From positions 1 through 49,702 of the forward strand of contig JAIXOE010000013.1 in the NCBI GenBank assembly GCA_027486895.1: 49,702 nucleotides of DNA. The letters run 5' to 3'. Source of the DNA: Sphingomonadales bacterium. GTDB taxonomy: Bacteria; Pseudomonadota; Alphaproteobacteria; Sphingomonadales; Sphingomonadaceae. The notes beneath the pieces were generated by a model. That model searched no databases, was not told where the DNA came from, and saw only the letters and a program-made list of their open reading frames with translations. The first letter of the stretch is position 1. Each line of letters opens with the position of its first letter. The translations under genes and the position numbers were made by a program. This document shows positions 1-9,117 of this stretch, in pieces.

Positions 1-2601
1 CCGCCATACGCCAATGGCGACATGCACATCGGCCACGCGCTCAACCATATCCTCAAGGACATGGTCGTCCGCACGCAAACTCTGCTTGGCAAAGACGCGC
101 CTTATGTGCCCGGTTGGGATTGCCACGGCCTGCCCATCGAGTGGAAGGTCGAGGAGCAATATCGCAAGAAGAAGCTGAACAAGGATGAAGTGCCCGCTGT
201 CGAGTTCCGGGCCGAATGCCGCGCTTATGCGCAGCATTGGGTCGATACGCAGCGCGAGCAACTCAAGCGGCTGGGTATCAATGCCGATTGGGACAATCCC
301 TATCTGACGATGGATTTCCAGGCCGAGGCGACGATTGTTTCGGAGCTGCTGAAATTTGCCGAAAGCGGCCAGCTCTATCGCGGTGCCAAGCCCGTCATGT
401 GGTCGCCCGTCGAAAAGACTGCCTTGGCCGAGGCTGAAGTTGAATATGAGGACATCGTTTCGACGCAGATTGATGTGGCGTTTGAGATCGTTGACAGCCC
501 ATTGCAATCAGTTCGCGGCGCGAGAGCTGTTATCTGGACAACTACGCCTTGGACAATACCAGTCAATCAGGCCTTGGCCTATGGCCCTGACGTTGACTAC
601 GCTGTTTGTCGTTTCGGTGATCGAATGGGCGATCATGACCGACCGAACCCAGAAGGCTCCGTGGTTATCGCTGCAGGACTTGTCGAGGAGTTTGCCGGAC
701 GCGTTGGTTTCCGAGTAATTCCTATGGAAATGATCAAAGGCTCCGAACTAGCCGGAACCATGGTCCGTCATCCGATGCACCATCTCGGCGGTTTCTTCGC
801 CAAGCCGCGTCCCATGCTCGCGGGCGATTTCGTCACCACCGACAGCGGCACCGGCCTTGTCCATATGTCGCCTGACCATGGCGAGGACGATTTCGACCTG
901 TGCAAGGCGAACGGCATCGATCCCGTGTTCGCGGTCGAAGGCGACGGCAAATATCGCGCTGATTGGGGCTGGCTGGGCGGTGAAGGCAGCGTCATCAACC
1001 CCAAATTCAATGCACCTGATGGCCCGATCTGCACCGCGCTCCGCGAAGCGGACGGATTGCTCGCGGCTTCGGCGAATTACAAGCACAGCTATCCGCACAG
1101 CTGGCGGTCAAAGGCAAAGGTCATCTATCGCTGCACCCCGCAATGGTTCGTGCCGATGGATAAAGCGACAGCCGATGGCACGTTGCGTGAAAAGGCGATG
1201 ACCGCGATTTCGGAAACCCGTTGGGTTCCGGAAAAGGGTCAAAACCGCATTACCGCCATGGTCGAAGGCCGCCCCGACTGGGTGCTCAGCCGCCAGCGCG
1301 CATGGGGCGTGCCGATCACGCTTTTTGTGGATCGCAAGTCTGGCCAATATCTCTGCGACCCCGCCGTGAACGCACGCATCATCGCGGGCATTCGCGAAAA
1401 TGGCGTCGATGGCTGGTCCGACGAGCGCGCACAGGAATATCTCGGCAGCGATTATGCGCTCGCCGATTATGAGCGCGTTGCCGACATTCTAGACGTCTGG
1501 TTTGATTCAGGCTGCACGCATGCCTTTGTGCTCGAAAGCGGACGCTGGCCTGACCTGCAATGGCCCGCTGACCTCTATCTCGAAGGCAGCGACCAGCATC
1601 GCGGCTGGTTCCAGTCAAGCCTACTGCAAAGCTGCGGCACGCGTGGCCGTGCGCCGTACAACGCGGTTCTAACCCACGGCTTTACGATGGACCAAAAGGG
1701 CATGAAAATGTCCAAGTCGCTGGGCAACACGATCAACCCGCTCGACCTGATGCGCGACAGCGGCGCGGACATCTTGCGGCTTTGGGCGCTGACCGTGGAC
1801 TTCACGGAAGACCACCGGATCGGCAAGGAAATCCTGCAGGGCGTTTCCGACCAGTATCGCAAATTGCGTAACACCTTCCGCTATCTGCTCGGCGCGCTTG
1901 ACGGCTTTTCGGATGCCGAAAAGGTCGAAGTCGAAGATATGCCCGAGCTGGAGCGCTATATGCTCCACCTGCTCGCCGACATGGACGCGAAGCTCAAGGT
2001 CGCCATCAGCGATTTTGACTTCAACACTTATGTCCGTTTGCTGACGGACTTCGCCAACGAAGACCTGTCGGCGTTCTTCTTCGATATCCGCAAGGATTGC
2101 CTCTATTGCGATGCCGCCACCGATCCAAAGCGGATGGCGTACCGGACTGTGCTCGACACTTTGTTCCACGCACTCGTGCGCTACGCGGCGCCGGTGCTGG
2201 TCTTCACCAGCGAAGAAGTCTGGCAGACGCGTTTCCCCGATGCCGACAGCGTGCATTTCTCGGATTGGCCGGAGGTTCCAGCCGTTCTTGACGCGGCACT
2301 GGCTGAAAAATGGTCGAGCATCCGTGCGTCGCGTATGATCGCAACCGAACAAATCGAACCCATGCGTCGCGAAAAGATCGTCGGCTCAAGCCTTGAGGTG
2401 GAATACACGCATAACGGTGCGTTCGGTGATGTAGACCTTGCCGAGATATTCATTGTCTCGGCTGTCCATCACGGAGATGAAACCGGCGCTGTCAAAACCG
2501 CCAACCATAAATGCGGTCGTTGCTGGCGGCATCTTCCAGAGGTTGTGGACGACGGCGCGCTGTGCGACAGATGCGATACTGTTGTGAACGGAAACGCATG
2601 A
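1..2601 (+). CDS. ileS: Isoleucyl-tRNA synthetase (5' truncated by window edge)
   Basis: Class I aminoacyl-tRNA synthetase that charges tRNA-Ile in the cytoplasm. The reading frame is open from base 1, where it encodes [12 protein letters not shown], the catalytic HIGH signature, so only the N-terminal start lies outside the window. The ATG at 22 is internal, inside that motif. The CP1 editing domain follows (WTTTPWTIP). The second catalytic motif KMSKS is near base 1710, and a C-terminal zinc knuckle (CGRC...CDRC) ends the protein. The stop overlaps the lspA start (ATGA at 2598-2601), so the two are translationally coupled. Codon choice between about 470 and 775 differs clearly from the rest of the gene (AGA, CGA, GGA, ATA, CTA appear), which suggests mosaic origin of the editing-domain segment. 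Confidence 0.97.
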   Translation, partial: PPYANGDMHIGHALNHILKDMVVRTQTLLGKDAPYVPGWDCHGLPIEWKVEEQYRKKKLNKDEVPAVEFRAECRAYAQHWVDTQREQLKRLGINADWDNPYLTMDFQAEATIVSELLKFAESGQLYRGAKPVMWSPVEKTALAEAEVEYEDIVSTQIDVAFEIVDSPLQSVRGARAVIWTTTPWTIPVNQALAYGPDVDYAVCRFGDRMGDHDRPNPEGSVVIAAGLVEEFAGRVGFRVIPMEMIKGSELAGTMVRHPMHHLGGFFAKPRPMLAGDFVTTDSGTGLVHMSPDHGEDDFDLCKANGIDPVFAVEGDGKYRADWGWLGGEGSVINPKFNAPDGPICTALREADGLLAASANYKHSYPHSWRSKAKVIYRCTPQWFVPMDKATADGTLREKAMTAISETRWVPEKGQNRITAMVEGRPDWVLSRQRAWGVPITLFVDRKSGQYLCDPAVNARIIAGIRENGVDGWSDERAQEYLGSDYALADYERVADILDVWFDSGCTHAFVLESGRWPDLQWPADLYLEGSDQHRGWFQSSLLQSCGTRGRAPYNAVLTHGFTMDQKGMKMSKSLGNTINPLDLMRDSGADILRLWALTVDFTEDHRIGKEILQGVSDQYRKLRNTFRYLLGALDGFSDAEKVEVEDMPELERYMLHLLADMDAKLKVAISDFDFNTYVRLLTDFANEDLSAFFFDIRKDCLYCDAATDPKRMAYRTVLDTLFHALVRYAAPVLVFTSEEVWQTRFPDADSVHFSDWPEVPAVLDAALAEKWSSIRASRMIATEQIEPMRREKIVGSSLEVEYTHNGAFGDVDLAEIFIVSAVHHGDETGAVKTANHKCGRCWRHLPEVVDDGALCDRCDTVVNGNA

Positions 2602-3146
2602 ACCCCAACCCCAAATTCCGCCTTCAAGGTCTGATGCTCGCAAGCCTCGTGTTCATCGCGGACCAGATTGTGAAATATGCGATGCTTGGCCCGCTTCAGC
2701 TGAAAAGCCGCGGCGTCATTCACATCATCTCGTTCTTCGACTTGCGCTATGCCGAAAATCGCGGCGTTTCGATGAGCTTTCTGACCGCAGATAGTGATGG
2801 CGAACGCTGGGCGCTGGTTGCGCTGACGGCGGTGATTGCGGTTGGCGTTGCCGTCTGGATGTGGCGCGAAAAACTGCGCGGCGATGTGCTGGCCTTGTCG
2901 CTCGTATTGGGCGGTGCGCTCGGCAATATTGTTGACCGCGTGCGTTATGGCTATGTCGTTGACTATGCCGATTTGCACATCGGCGCATTCCGGCCCTTTT
3001 ACATATTCAACCTTGCGGATGCCTGCATCAGCATTGGCGTGCTGATATTGCTTGCCCGCGCCTTCCTGATAAGCGACAAGGAACCGGCACGCGGGACTGA
3101 CGTTCAGGAACCCGAAAGCAGCGCTGACATAGTGGAGAAATCATGA
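2598..3146 (+). CDS. lspA: Lipoprotein signal peptidase (signal peptidase II)
   Basis: Inner-membrane aspartyl protease that cleaves the signal peptide of diacylglyceryl-modified prolipoproteins. The 182-residue protein has four predicted membrane segments and the two conserved catalytic-aspartate blocks, [10 protein letters not shown]...VDY and [11 protein letters not shown]. The NRG segment of the family ([11 protein letters not shown]) is also present. The start at 2598 overlaps the ileS stop. Longer upstream frames run inside ileS and are not needed. It is followed, with a 4-base overlap, by a gene for a small lipoprotein and then a second one, both likely substrates of this enzyme. Confidence 0.96.
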   Translation: MNPNPKFRLQGLMLASLVFIADQIVKYAMLGPLQLKSRGVIHIISFFDLRYAENRGVSMSFLTADSDGERWALVALTAVIAVGVAVWMWREKLRGDVLALSLVLGGALGNIVDRVRYGYVVDYADLHIGAFRPFYIFNLADACISIGVLILLARAFLISDKEPARGTDVQEPESSADIVEKS

Positions 3147-3394
3147 AGCGGATCAATATGTTTGCGGCGGCGTCAGTTGCTTTGCTCGCGCTTTCGGGCT
3201 GCGGTACCACCAGCGTGTTTGACCGCGAACGGCCAGACGAATTTGCCGTGAGCCGGTCGAAGCCACTTCAGGTTCCCACCGAGTTTGCCTTGCCTGCGCC
3301 GACACCCGATGCGCCGCGCCCACAAGATGGCGACACAAAGCAACAGGTTTTGGATGCAATGTTCGGCGGCGCAGCACCTGCGCCCCGTCCGTAA
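3143..3394 (+). CDS. Small DUF3035 (BamF-like) outer-membrane lipoprotein
   Basis: An 83-residue prolipoprotein with signal peptide and lipobox LSGC (Cys about residue 20). The mature part has the RPDEF-x-V-x3-PLQVP-x-EFALP pattern typical of DUF3035. The Caulobacter member of that family, BamF, is a subunit of the beta-barrel assembly complex. It ends with QQVLDAMFGG, a motif repeated in the next gene. The start ATG overlaps the lspA stop (ATGA), so the two are coupled. Function in this organism is inferred from family and lipobox only. Confidence 0.85.
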   Translation: MKRINMFAAASVALLALSGCGTTSVFDRERPDEFAVSRSKPLQVPTEFALPAPTPDAPRPQDGDTKQQVLDAMFGGAAPAPRP

Positions 3395-3418
3395 TCTGCC
3401 CAGCAAATGGATACGCAT

Positions 3419-3832
3419 ATGAAAACGAAATCAGCCCTTCTCGCTATGGCTATAGTGACCCTGCCATTGATGTCGGGTTGTTCCTCCATGGGCAACTTGC
3501 TTGGCGGCAATCAAGCGGCTGCGCCATCCGCTGGTCGCGCTGCGCCTTTGGTCGTTCCGCCAGATTTTGCGTTGGAGCCAACCGCAGCAACGGTAACCCG
3601 TCCGGCCGATGCAGGTCAGGAACAGGTTCTGGAAGCGTTATTTGGTGGTACCGCGCAGCGCTCTGCCGCTGAACGCGCAATATCGACGACTTCAGGCAAT
3701 GCCGAATTGGGCATTCGTTCGTCCGTCGGCGATCCGCAGACGACGACGGTCAATAAAGGCAGCATCACCCGCGACATCATCGCCGCGCCAGAAGGCGACG
3801 GCCAAACCGCGCAGGCTGTTATTCCGGGTTAA
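3419..3832 (+). CDS. Second DUF3035-like lipoprotein, paralogue of the preceding gene
   Basis: Prolipoprotein of about 137 residues with lipobox MSGC. I chose the ATG at 3419 because MKTKSALLAM is a normal signal-peptide start. An in-frame ATG at 3407 would add MDTH. The mature protein carries APLVVPPDFALEP and EQVLEALFGG. These align with PLQVPTEFALPAP and QQVLDAMFGG of the gene just upstream, so the two look like a tandem duplication with a C-terminal extension here. The tail is rich in Thr, Ser and Ala and probably disordered. The gene converges on dxs. Role in envelope assembly is inference. Confidence 0.8.
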   Translation: MKTKSALLAMAIVTLPLMSGCSSMGNLLGGNQAAAPSAGRAAPLVVPPDFALEPTAATVTRPADAGQEQVLEALFGGTAQRSAAERAISTTSGNAELGIRSSVGDPQTTTVNKGSITRDIIAAPEGDGQTAQAVIPG

Positions 3833-3852
3833 GTTTTTGGAGCGCCGCGCTG

Positions 3853-5784
3853 TTAAGCGCTGACGCTCGCTTCCTCCACGCCCGCGCTGTTGTGGCGCAG
3901 CGCTTTAAGCACGGTTTCGACGATCTGCGGGGCATTCAGGCCGGCTTCGTCATATTGCTTTTGCGGATTGTCATGCTCTTGGAAGATGTCGGGCAACCGC
4001 ATCGTGCGGATTTTCAGGCCCGTGTCCATCAGACCTGCATCGCTTGCGAGCGTCAGCACATGCGCGCCAAGTCCGCCAACGGCTGCTTCTTCGACCGTGA
4101 CCACAACCTCATGCGTGGCGATCAAGTGCCGGATCATCTTTTCATCGAGCGGCTTGGCAAAGCGCAAGTCGGCGACGGTCGTGCTCAGGCCCTTGGCATC
4201 AAGCGTATCCGCTGCCTTCATCGCTTCGGCTAAGCGCGTGCCCAGCGAGAGAATCGCAACCTTCTTGCCTTCGCGCATGATCCGGCCTTTGCCGATTTCC
4301 AGCTGCACGGGCACTTCGGGCATCGCAACACCTGTGCCGTTGCCGCGTGGATAGCGGAACGCAATTGGCCCGCTGTCGTGCAAGACGGCAGTGTAGGTCA
4401 TATGGACCAGTTCAGCTTCGTCGGCAGGCGACATGACGACCATATTGGGCAGTGTCGCCAAATAGGTGATGTCGAACGAACCTGCATGCGTGCTGCCATC
4501 GGCGCCCACTAGGCCAGCGCGGTCAATGGCGAAGCGCACAGGCAGATTCTGGATCGCCACATCGTGCACGACCTGGTCATATGCGCGTTGTAGGAAGGTG
4601 GAGTAAATTGCGCAGAACGGACGCATGCCTTGTGCAGCAAGTCCAGCCGCAAAGGTTACCGCATGCTGTTCAGCGATGCCCACATCGAACGAGCGTTCGG
4701 GATGGGCGGCAGAGAATTTGTCGACACCCGTGCCGCCGGGCATGGCGGCCGTTATCGCGCAAATCTTCGGGTCGGTTTCGGCCAACTTGGCCAGCGTTTC
4801 ACCAAAGACGTTTTGATAGGCCGGCGGACCGCCACCGGGGCCCTTGTCCTGCTTGCCCGTAACCACGTCGAATTTGACGACGCCATGATATTTGTCAGCC
4901 GACGCTTCGGCAGGGGCATAGCCCTTACCTTTTTGGGTGACGACATGGATCAGCACAGGGCCCTCGGCATTGTCGCGGACATTTTCTAGGACGGGAATGA
5001 GCTGGTCGAGATTGTGGCCGTCAATGGGGCCAACATAATAAAAGCCAAGTTCTTCGAACAAGGTGCCGCCCATCGCCATGCCGCGTGCGAACTCTTCCGC
5101 CTTTGATGCAGCCGTATAGATGCGGCGCGATAGCCTTTTGGCGACTTTGCTCGCGAGGCTGCGCAGGCCAAGATATTCACTGGAGGAGACCAGGCGCGAC
5201 AAATAGGCCGACAGACCACCCACAGGCGGCGCAATCGACATGTCATTGTCGTTGAGGATGACGACCAGCCGGTTGCCTGCTGATTGGGCATTGTTCATAG
5301 CCTCATAGGCCATGCCAGCCGACATCGACCCGTCACCGATGACGGCGATGGCTTTGCCGGGTTTGCCCGCAATCTTATTGGCGACGGCAAAACCCAAGGC
5401 TGCTGAAATAGACGTCGAGCTATGTGCCGCGCCGAACGGATCATATTCGCTTTCGCTGCGCTTGGTGAAGCCCGAAAGCCCGCCGCCTGTGCGCAATGTG
5501 CGAATGCGATCGCGGCGACCCGTCAGGATCTTGTGCGGATAGCATTGATGGCCAACATCCCAAACGAGACGGTCATCGGGCGTATTGAAGACATAATGTA
5601 TGGCGGTGGTCAGTTCGACAACGCCCAAGCCAGCGCCCAAATGGCCGCCTGTTACCGAGACGGCAGAAATTGTTTCAGCGCGCAATTCATCCGCCAGCTG
5701 GCGAAGCTGCGACGCGGCAAGGTTGCGAAGGTCCGAGGGCACTTTAACCGTGTCGAGTAACGGCGTGTCAGGGGTATGTGTCAT
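3853..5784 (-). CDS. dxs: 1-deoxy-D-xylulose-5-phosphate synthase
   Basis: Thiamin-diphosphate enzyme that condenses pyruvate and glyceraldehyde 3-phosphate in the first step of the MEP isoprenoid pathway. The 643-residue length is typical. Visible landmarks are [17 protein letters not shown] near the N-terminus, [15 protein letters not shown] with downstream NDNDMSI (the ThDP/Mg-binding GDG-N region), DGHNLDQLI, and the transketolase-like pyrimidine domain with [15 protein letters not shown]. It lies downstream of the zur-like gene on the same strand with a gap of about 54 bp. The 3' end converges on the lipoprotein gene. Confidence 0.98.
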   Translation of the reverse strand: MTHTPDTPLLDTVKVPSDLRNLAASQLRQLADELRAETISAVSVTGGHLGAGLGVVELTTAIHYVFNTPDDRLVWDVGHQCYPHKILTGRRDRIRTLRTGGGLSGFTKRSESEYDPFGAAHSSTSISAALGFAVANKIAGKPGKAIAVIGDGSMSAGMAYEAMNNAQSAGNRLVVILNDNDMSIAPPVGGLSAYLSRLVSSSEYLGLRSLASKVAKRLSRRIYTAASKAEEFARGMAMGGTLFEELGFYYVGPIDGHNLDQLIPVLENVRDNAEGPVLIHVVTQKGKGYAPAEASADKYHGVVKFDVVTGKQDKGPGGGPPAYQNVFGETLAKLAETDPKICAITAAMPGGTGVDKFSAAHPERSFDVGIAEQHAVTFAAGLAAQGMRPFCAIYSTFLQRAYDQVVHDVAIQNLPVRFAIDRAGLVGADGSTHAGSFDITYLATLPNMVVMSPADEAELVHMTYTAVLHDSGPIAFRYPRGNGTGVAMPEVPVQLEIGKGRIMREGKKVAILSLGTRLAEAMKAADTLDAKGLSTTVADLRFAKPLDEKMIRHLIATHEVVVTVEEAAVGGLGAHVLTLASDAGLMDTGLKIRTMRLPDIFQEHDNPQKQYDEAGLNAPQIVETVLKALRHNSAGVEEASVSA

Positions 5785-5838
5785 GATGTGAGCTTAGCGG
5801 CCTTTTATTGGGCTGTCGAACGGGTAATTGTGCTTGGG

Positions 5839-6297
5839 CTATCCGCAATCGGCACATTTTCCGCGCACTTCGATGACGGGGCGCACCTCTGCAAAACCGG
5901 CATGTTCGGCGGCGGCGCGGACGTTCATCGTAAGCGTGTCGTCATCAATATGCGTGGCGGTGCCGCAGCTGTCGCAGATGAGGAAAATGCAGTCGTGCAA
6001 ACATCCGGGATGCGAGTTGGCGAGATAGGCGTTTGCGCTTTCCACGCGGCGCGCAAGGTTGGTGGTCACGAACAGATCTAGAATGCGGTAAACGCTATTG
6101 GGCGCAACGCGCTTGCCACGCCTTTGCGAAACAAGGTCAGCGATATCATAGGCCGAAGCCGGTTTTTCGAATGTGGCGAGGACTGCGAAAATGTCTGCGC
6201 GCATATCGGTCCACTGTTCGCCAGCATTGACTAAAGCCGATTCGGCGGCATGGGCAAGCGACGCGCCTGCATGCTCGTGATGATTGTGAACTGCCAT
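5839..6297 (-). CDS. zur: Fur-family transcriptional regulator, Zur-like
   Basis: A 152-residue Fur superfamily repressor. The N-terminal winged helix (about 30-90) contains ASAYDIADLVSQRRGKRVAPNSVYRILD. The C-terminal dimerisation and metal domain has the two structural-zinc CxxC pairs, CDSC and CADC, plus the His-rich region before them. The His-rich N-terminus (VHNHHEH) and the adjacent merC-like gene favour a zinc-uptake regulator over Fur or PerR. It is probably transcribed with the upstream merC-like gene (gap about 42 bp). Assignment as Zur rather than another Fur paralogue is inference. Confidence 0.8.
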   Translation of the reverse strand: MAVHNHHEHAGASLAHAAESALVNAGEQWTDMRADIFAVLATFEKPASAYDIADLVSQRRGKRVAPNSVYRILDLFVTTNLARRVESANAYLANSHPGCLHDCIFLICDSCGTATHIDDDTLTMNVRAAAEHAGFAEVRPVIEVRGKCADCG

Positions 6298-6339
6298 GTT
6301 GTTGATGTAGGCTTTGGCAGCCAGCGGGTCAATTGCCCG

Positions 6340-6705
6340 TCAGGCGGATGCGCGGTGGTTCAGGAAATGTCCTAGCGCGAGGCAAATGACGCCCATTACG
6401 GTCCAGACGATTTCCATCAGGCCATGCGGCAGCGTGAGTGCGCCTGCCATCATGCCGATTCCTGCCGCACCTACGATTGCCGGCGTAAACAAGCCGTGAT
6501 CCCAAAAGCCTTTACCAAGCGCCAGCACGCCGAAGATAATGGCGAGCAACAGGCCAGTTTCGTGAATAACCGAATTCAGCAATATTCCGCTCGCGGATGC
6601 CAGAAAGGCCAGCAAAAGCGTGGTCGCGAGGCAATGCACGAGGCACAGGCCAGCAATGCTTAAGCCAAGCCCGTCCCACCGCCATTTTTTCCATACCTGC
6701 GTCAT
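6340..6705 (-). CDS. MerC-domain integral membrane protein
   Basis: A 121-residue protein with four predicted membrane helices and the MerC signature LCLVHCLAT (a C-x-x-H-C arrangement) in the first helix. MerC proteins were described as mercuric-ion transporters, but isolated MerC-domain proteins next to zur are not part of a mer operon. None of merR, merT, merP or merA is present here. A metal (perhaps zinc)-linked role is inferred only from the zur neighbour. First gene of the minus-strand merC-zur(-dxs) unit, divergent from ctaA. Confidence 0.8.
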   Translation of the reverse strand: MTQVWKKWRWDGLGLSIAGLCLVHCLATTLLLAFLASASGILLNSVIHETGLLLAIIFGVLALGKGFWDHGLFTPAIVGAAGIGMMAGALTLPHGLMEIVWTVMGVICLALGHFLNHRASA

Positions 6706-6832
6706 CGCTAACTGCCCTACACCGATTCGGTTGACGTTACAACATTACATCGCAGAAATTGCAGCCATGACTGCCCTTTTTGCAACCGGTGTATGCTTGC
6801 AGGCTGGTAAAATTGGGAGCATATCGCGACGC
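6706..6832. promoter_or_regulatory. Divergent promoter region merC-zur / ctaA
   Basis: A 127-bp gap between divergent starts. It contains TTGACG at 6731-6736, a possible -35 for ctaA, and an AT-rich imperfect dyad GTTACAACATTAC at 6736-6748 that loosely resembles Zur/Fur-type operators (GTTAT...ATAAC half-sites). The dyad is weak, with only about half of the positions symmetric, so the operator reading is tentative. Confidence 0.3.
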
Positions 6833-7891
6833 ATGGATATAGCTCTTAATTCTGACATTGCCGCCAGCGCGCGCCCGACACGCCCTCAGGCGCTGATTAC
6901 ATGGCTTATGGCCGTCGCGGCGCTTGTCTTTGCGATGGTGGTTGTGGGCGGCATTACGCGTCTGACCGAATCCGGACTTTCGATCACGGAATGGAAGCCA
7001 ATAGCTGGCGCCTTGCCCCCGCTGAACGAGGCAAGCTGGTTATCCGAATTCGAAAAGTACAAGCAGATTCCGGAGTACACGCAAATCAACGGCCCGGCAG
7101 GGATGACGCTGGCCGAGTTTAAATTCATCTATTTCTGGGAGTGGGTCCACCGCTTGTTGGGCAGAGTCATTGGTTTGGCATTTGCGCTGCCGCTGGCTTG
7201 GTTCTGGATCAAGCGGGCGATTCCCGCCGGCTACAAACCACGGCTGCTTGCATTGCTCGCGCTTGGTGGTTTGCAGGGCACGATCGGTTGGTGGATGGTG
7301 TCATCGGGCCTATCCGCCCGCACCGATGTCAGCCATTACCGGCTTGCGGTGCATCTTTTGACCGCGCTCACGATCTTGGGTGGCCTTGTATGGACGGCGC
7401 TGGATTTGCACGCACTGACGAAAAATCCATCGGCGAAGCCCGCCCGCATCACTGGCTTTACGGCCAGCATATTGACCATATTGTTCATTCAGTTGCTCTT
7501 TGGCGCATGGGTCGCCGGACTCAATGCCGGATATGTCGCCAATACATGGCCGTTGATGAATGACCGTTTCTATCCAGACGGCGTCGATACCGCCAAGGGC
7601 ACGCTATATGCTCTGGTGAACGACCCTTATCTGACTCATTTTGTCCACCGTTGGTGGGCATGGGTTGCGGTGATTGCGCTAGTCCTCATGTCGCGGCGGG
7701 TCAAGAAAGCAGGCGTTCGTGGGGCATCTACGGCTATCCATAGCGCCTTCGGCATCCAGATCCTGCTGGGCATTGCGACCGTTATGACGGGCGTCAACAT
7801 TGTGCTTGCTGTTTCGCATCAGGCGGTCGGTGCTCTTCTCGTGGCGGCAACAGTCTGGGGTGCCCATGTCTTGGGGCGGGAAACGGCGTAA
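6833..7891 (+). CDS. ctaA: Heme A synthase (COX15/CtaA family)
   Basis: Membrane enzyme that oxidises the C8 methyl group of heme O to give heme A for cytochrome c oxidase. The 352-residue COX15-type length is usual for alphaproteobacteria. Eight membrane helices are expected. Landmarks are VGGITRLTESGLSITEWKP at the start, FWEWVHRLLGR (heme-ligand His), GLQGTIGWWMVSSGL, and the second-half equivalents THFVHRWWAW and VSHQAVGALL. I start it at the ATG at 6833 (MDIALNSD). The longer open frame to 6620 runs over merC on the other strand and is not supported. Confidence 0.95.
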   Translation: MDIALNSDIAASARPTRPQALITWLMAVAALVFAMVVVGGITRLTESGLSITEWKPIAGALPPLNEASWLSEFEKYKQIPEYTQINGPAGMTLAEFKFIYFWEWVHRLLGRVIGLAFALPLAWFWIKRAIPAGYKPRLLALLALGGLQGTIGWWMVSSGLSARTDVSHYRLAVHLLTALTILGGLVWTALDLHALTKNPSAKPARITGFTASILTILFIQLLFGAWVAGLNAGYVANTWPLMNDRFYPDGVDTAKGTLYALVNDPYLTHFVHRWWAWVAVIALVLMSRRVKKAGVRGASTAIHSAFGIQILLGIATVMTGVNIVLAVSHQAVGALLVAATVWGAHVLGRETA

Positions 7892-8034
7892 ATACCGGAA
7901 GGTATTATTATACCCGTCGCAAAACCCTCGCTTTTGCTTGACTAATGGCCGCTTGGTCGCCATTGGCACCGCTTCGCGTGCAGGGTCCCTTGCGATTCTG
8001 TGCAACACTAAAATTTCGAAAGGTGCGATTAGCG

Positions 8035-8514
8035 ATGAAAACGCTATCCAGAGTTACGAAATCGATCCGTCCACAGGACGTCGAGAAATCGTGGATCCTC
8101 ATTGACGCAGAAGGTTTGGTTGTTGGCCGTGTTGCCAGCCTCATCGCCAACATCCTGCGTGGTAAGACCAAGCCAAGCTACACCCCGCACGTTGATTGTG
8201 GCGACCATGTTGTCGTCATCAATGCGGACAAGGTGAAGTTCACTGGCAAGAAACTGACCGACAAGGTCTATTATCGTCACACCGGTTACATCGGCGGTAT
8301 CAAGGCAATCACTGCCGGCAAGGTACTCGACGGTAAGTTCCCTGAGCGTGTCCTTGAAAAGGCCGTAGAGCGCATGGTTCCACGCGGACCATTGGGCCGT
8401 GCGCAAATGCGCGCGCTGCACCTTTATAACGGCACTGACCATCCACATGCCGGTCAACAGCCAACGACGCTCGACGTCGCTTCCATGAACCGCAAGAACA
8501 AGGTGGGTGCATAA
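8035..8514 (+). CDS. rplM: 50S ribosomal protein L13
   Basis: Primary 23S rRNA-binding protein of the large subunit. The 159-residue product begins [20 protein letters not shown] and contains [16 protein letters not shown], the [13 protein letters not shown] segment and [18 protein letters not shown], all hallmarks of L13. The chosen ATG has AAGGTG upstream (8020-8025). The stop TAA (8512-8514) shares its last base with the rpsI start, giving the conserved rplM-rpsI operon with translational coupling. A TTGACT at 7938-7943 may be the -35 of the promoter. Confidence 0.97.
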   Translation: MKTLSRVTKSIRPQDVEKSWILIDAEGLVVGRVASLIANILRGKTKPSYTPHVDCGDHVVVINADKVKFTGKKLTDKVYYRHTGYIGGIKAITAGKVLDGKFPERVLEKAVERMVPRGPLGRAQMRALHLYNGTDHPHAGQQPTTLDVASMNRKNKVGA

Positions 8515-9005
8515 TGTCCGAAACTGCAAATTCGCTCGCTGATCTCGAAACATTGGGCGCCGACGTTCAGGCACCAGCACAGATTGCTGCTGTTGTTCGC
8601 GAACAGGAAATTGACGCGCAAGGTCGTGCTTATGCAACTGGCCGTCGTAAGGACGCAGTTGCACGCGTTTGGCTGAAGCCAGGCACTGGCAAGATTGTCG
8701 TCAACGGCCGTGACCAAGAAACCTATTTCGCACGCCCGTCGCTGCGTCTCGTCATCAACCAGCCGTTCGGTGTCACCGAGCGCACTGGCCAATATGACGT
8801 CATCGCAACTGTCAAGGGCGGTGGCCTCTCGGGTCAGGCCGGCGCAGTCAAGCATGGCATCGCTCAGGCACTGTCGAAGTTCGAACCATTGCTGCGTAGC
8901 GCAGTGAAGGCAGAAGGCTTCCTCACACGCGATAGCCGCGTTGTCGAGCGTAAGAAATACGGCAAGGCCAAGGCGCGTAAGAGCTTCCAGTTCTCGAAGC
9001 GTTAA
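8514..9005 (+). CDS. rpsI: 30S ribosomal protein S9
   Basis: Small-subunit protein whose C-terminal tail reaches the P-site tRNA. The 163-residue protein has an N-terminal extension of about 35 residues before the S9 core ([19 protein letters not shown]). It ends with the characteristic basic tail [17 protein letters not shown]. Start codon overlaps the rplM stop by one base (TAATG). Two hairpins follow directly, so the operon probably ends here. Confidence 0.97.
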   Translation: MSETANSLADLETLGADVQAPAQIAAVVREQEIDAQGRAYATGRRKDAVARVWLKPGTGKIVVNGRDQETYFARPSLRLVINQPFGVTERTGQYDVIATVKGGGLSGQAGAVKHGIAQALSKFEPLLRSAVKAEGFLTRDSRVVERKKYGKAKARKSFQFSKR

Positions 9006-9018
9006 TAATATTCAGAAG

Positions 9019-9038
9019 CGCAAGGGTTTACCCTTGCG
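9019..9038 (+). terminator. Hairpin immediately after rpsI
   Basis: A perfect 8-bp stem CGCAAGGG / CCCTTGCG around a TTTA loop, 13 bases after the rpsI stop. There is no T-run behind it, so it may act as an RNA 3'-end stabiliser in front of the real terminator at 9051-9080. Confidence 0.45.
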
Positions 9039-9050
9039 GCCTGCTAGGGA

Positions 9051-9080
9051 AGGGCGGCTCCGACGGGGGTCGCCTTTTTT
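9051..9080 (+). terminator. Rho-independent terminator of rplM-rpsI
   Basis: GC-rich stem AGGGCGGC / GTCGCCT with one bulged G and one G-T pair, followed by six T (9075-9080). It sits between rpsI and the next gene. Confidence 0.75.
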
Positions 9081-9117
9081 CGTTGTTGTGCAGCGCTTTA
9101 ACGGGCAGATACGGCGC

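Noticed and set aside
1669-2352. Antisense 227-codon frame within ileS
   Set aside because: Its composition is that of a frame shadow, with no ribosome-binding site or known domain.
6736-6748. Firm Zur box
   Set aside because: The dyad is only partly symmetric and fits the Zur consensus poorly, so it is kept as a weak regulatory note only.
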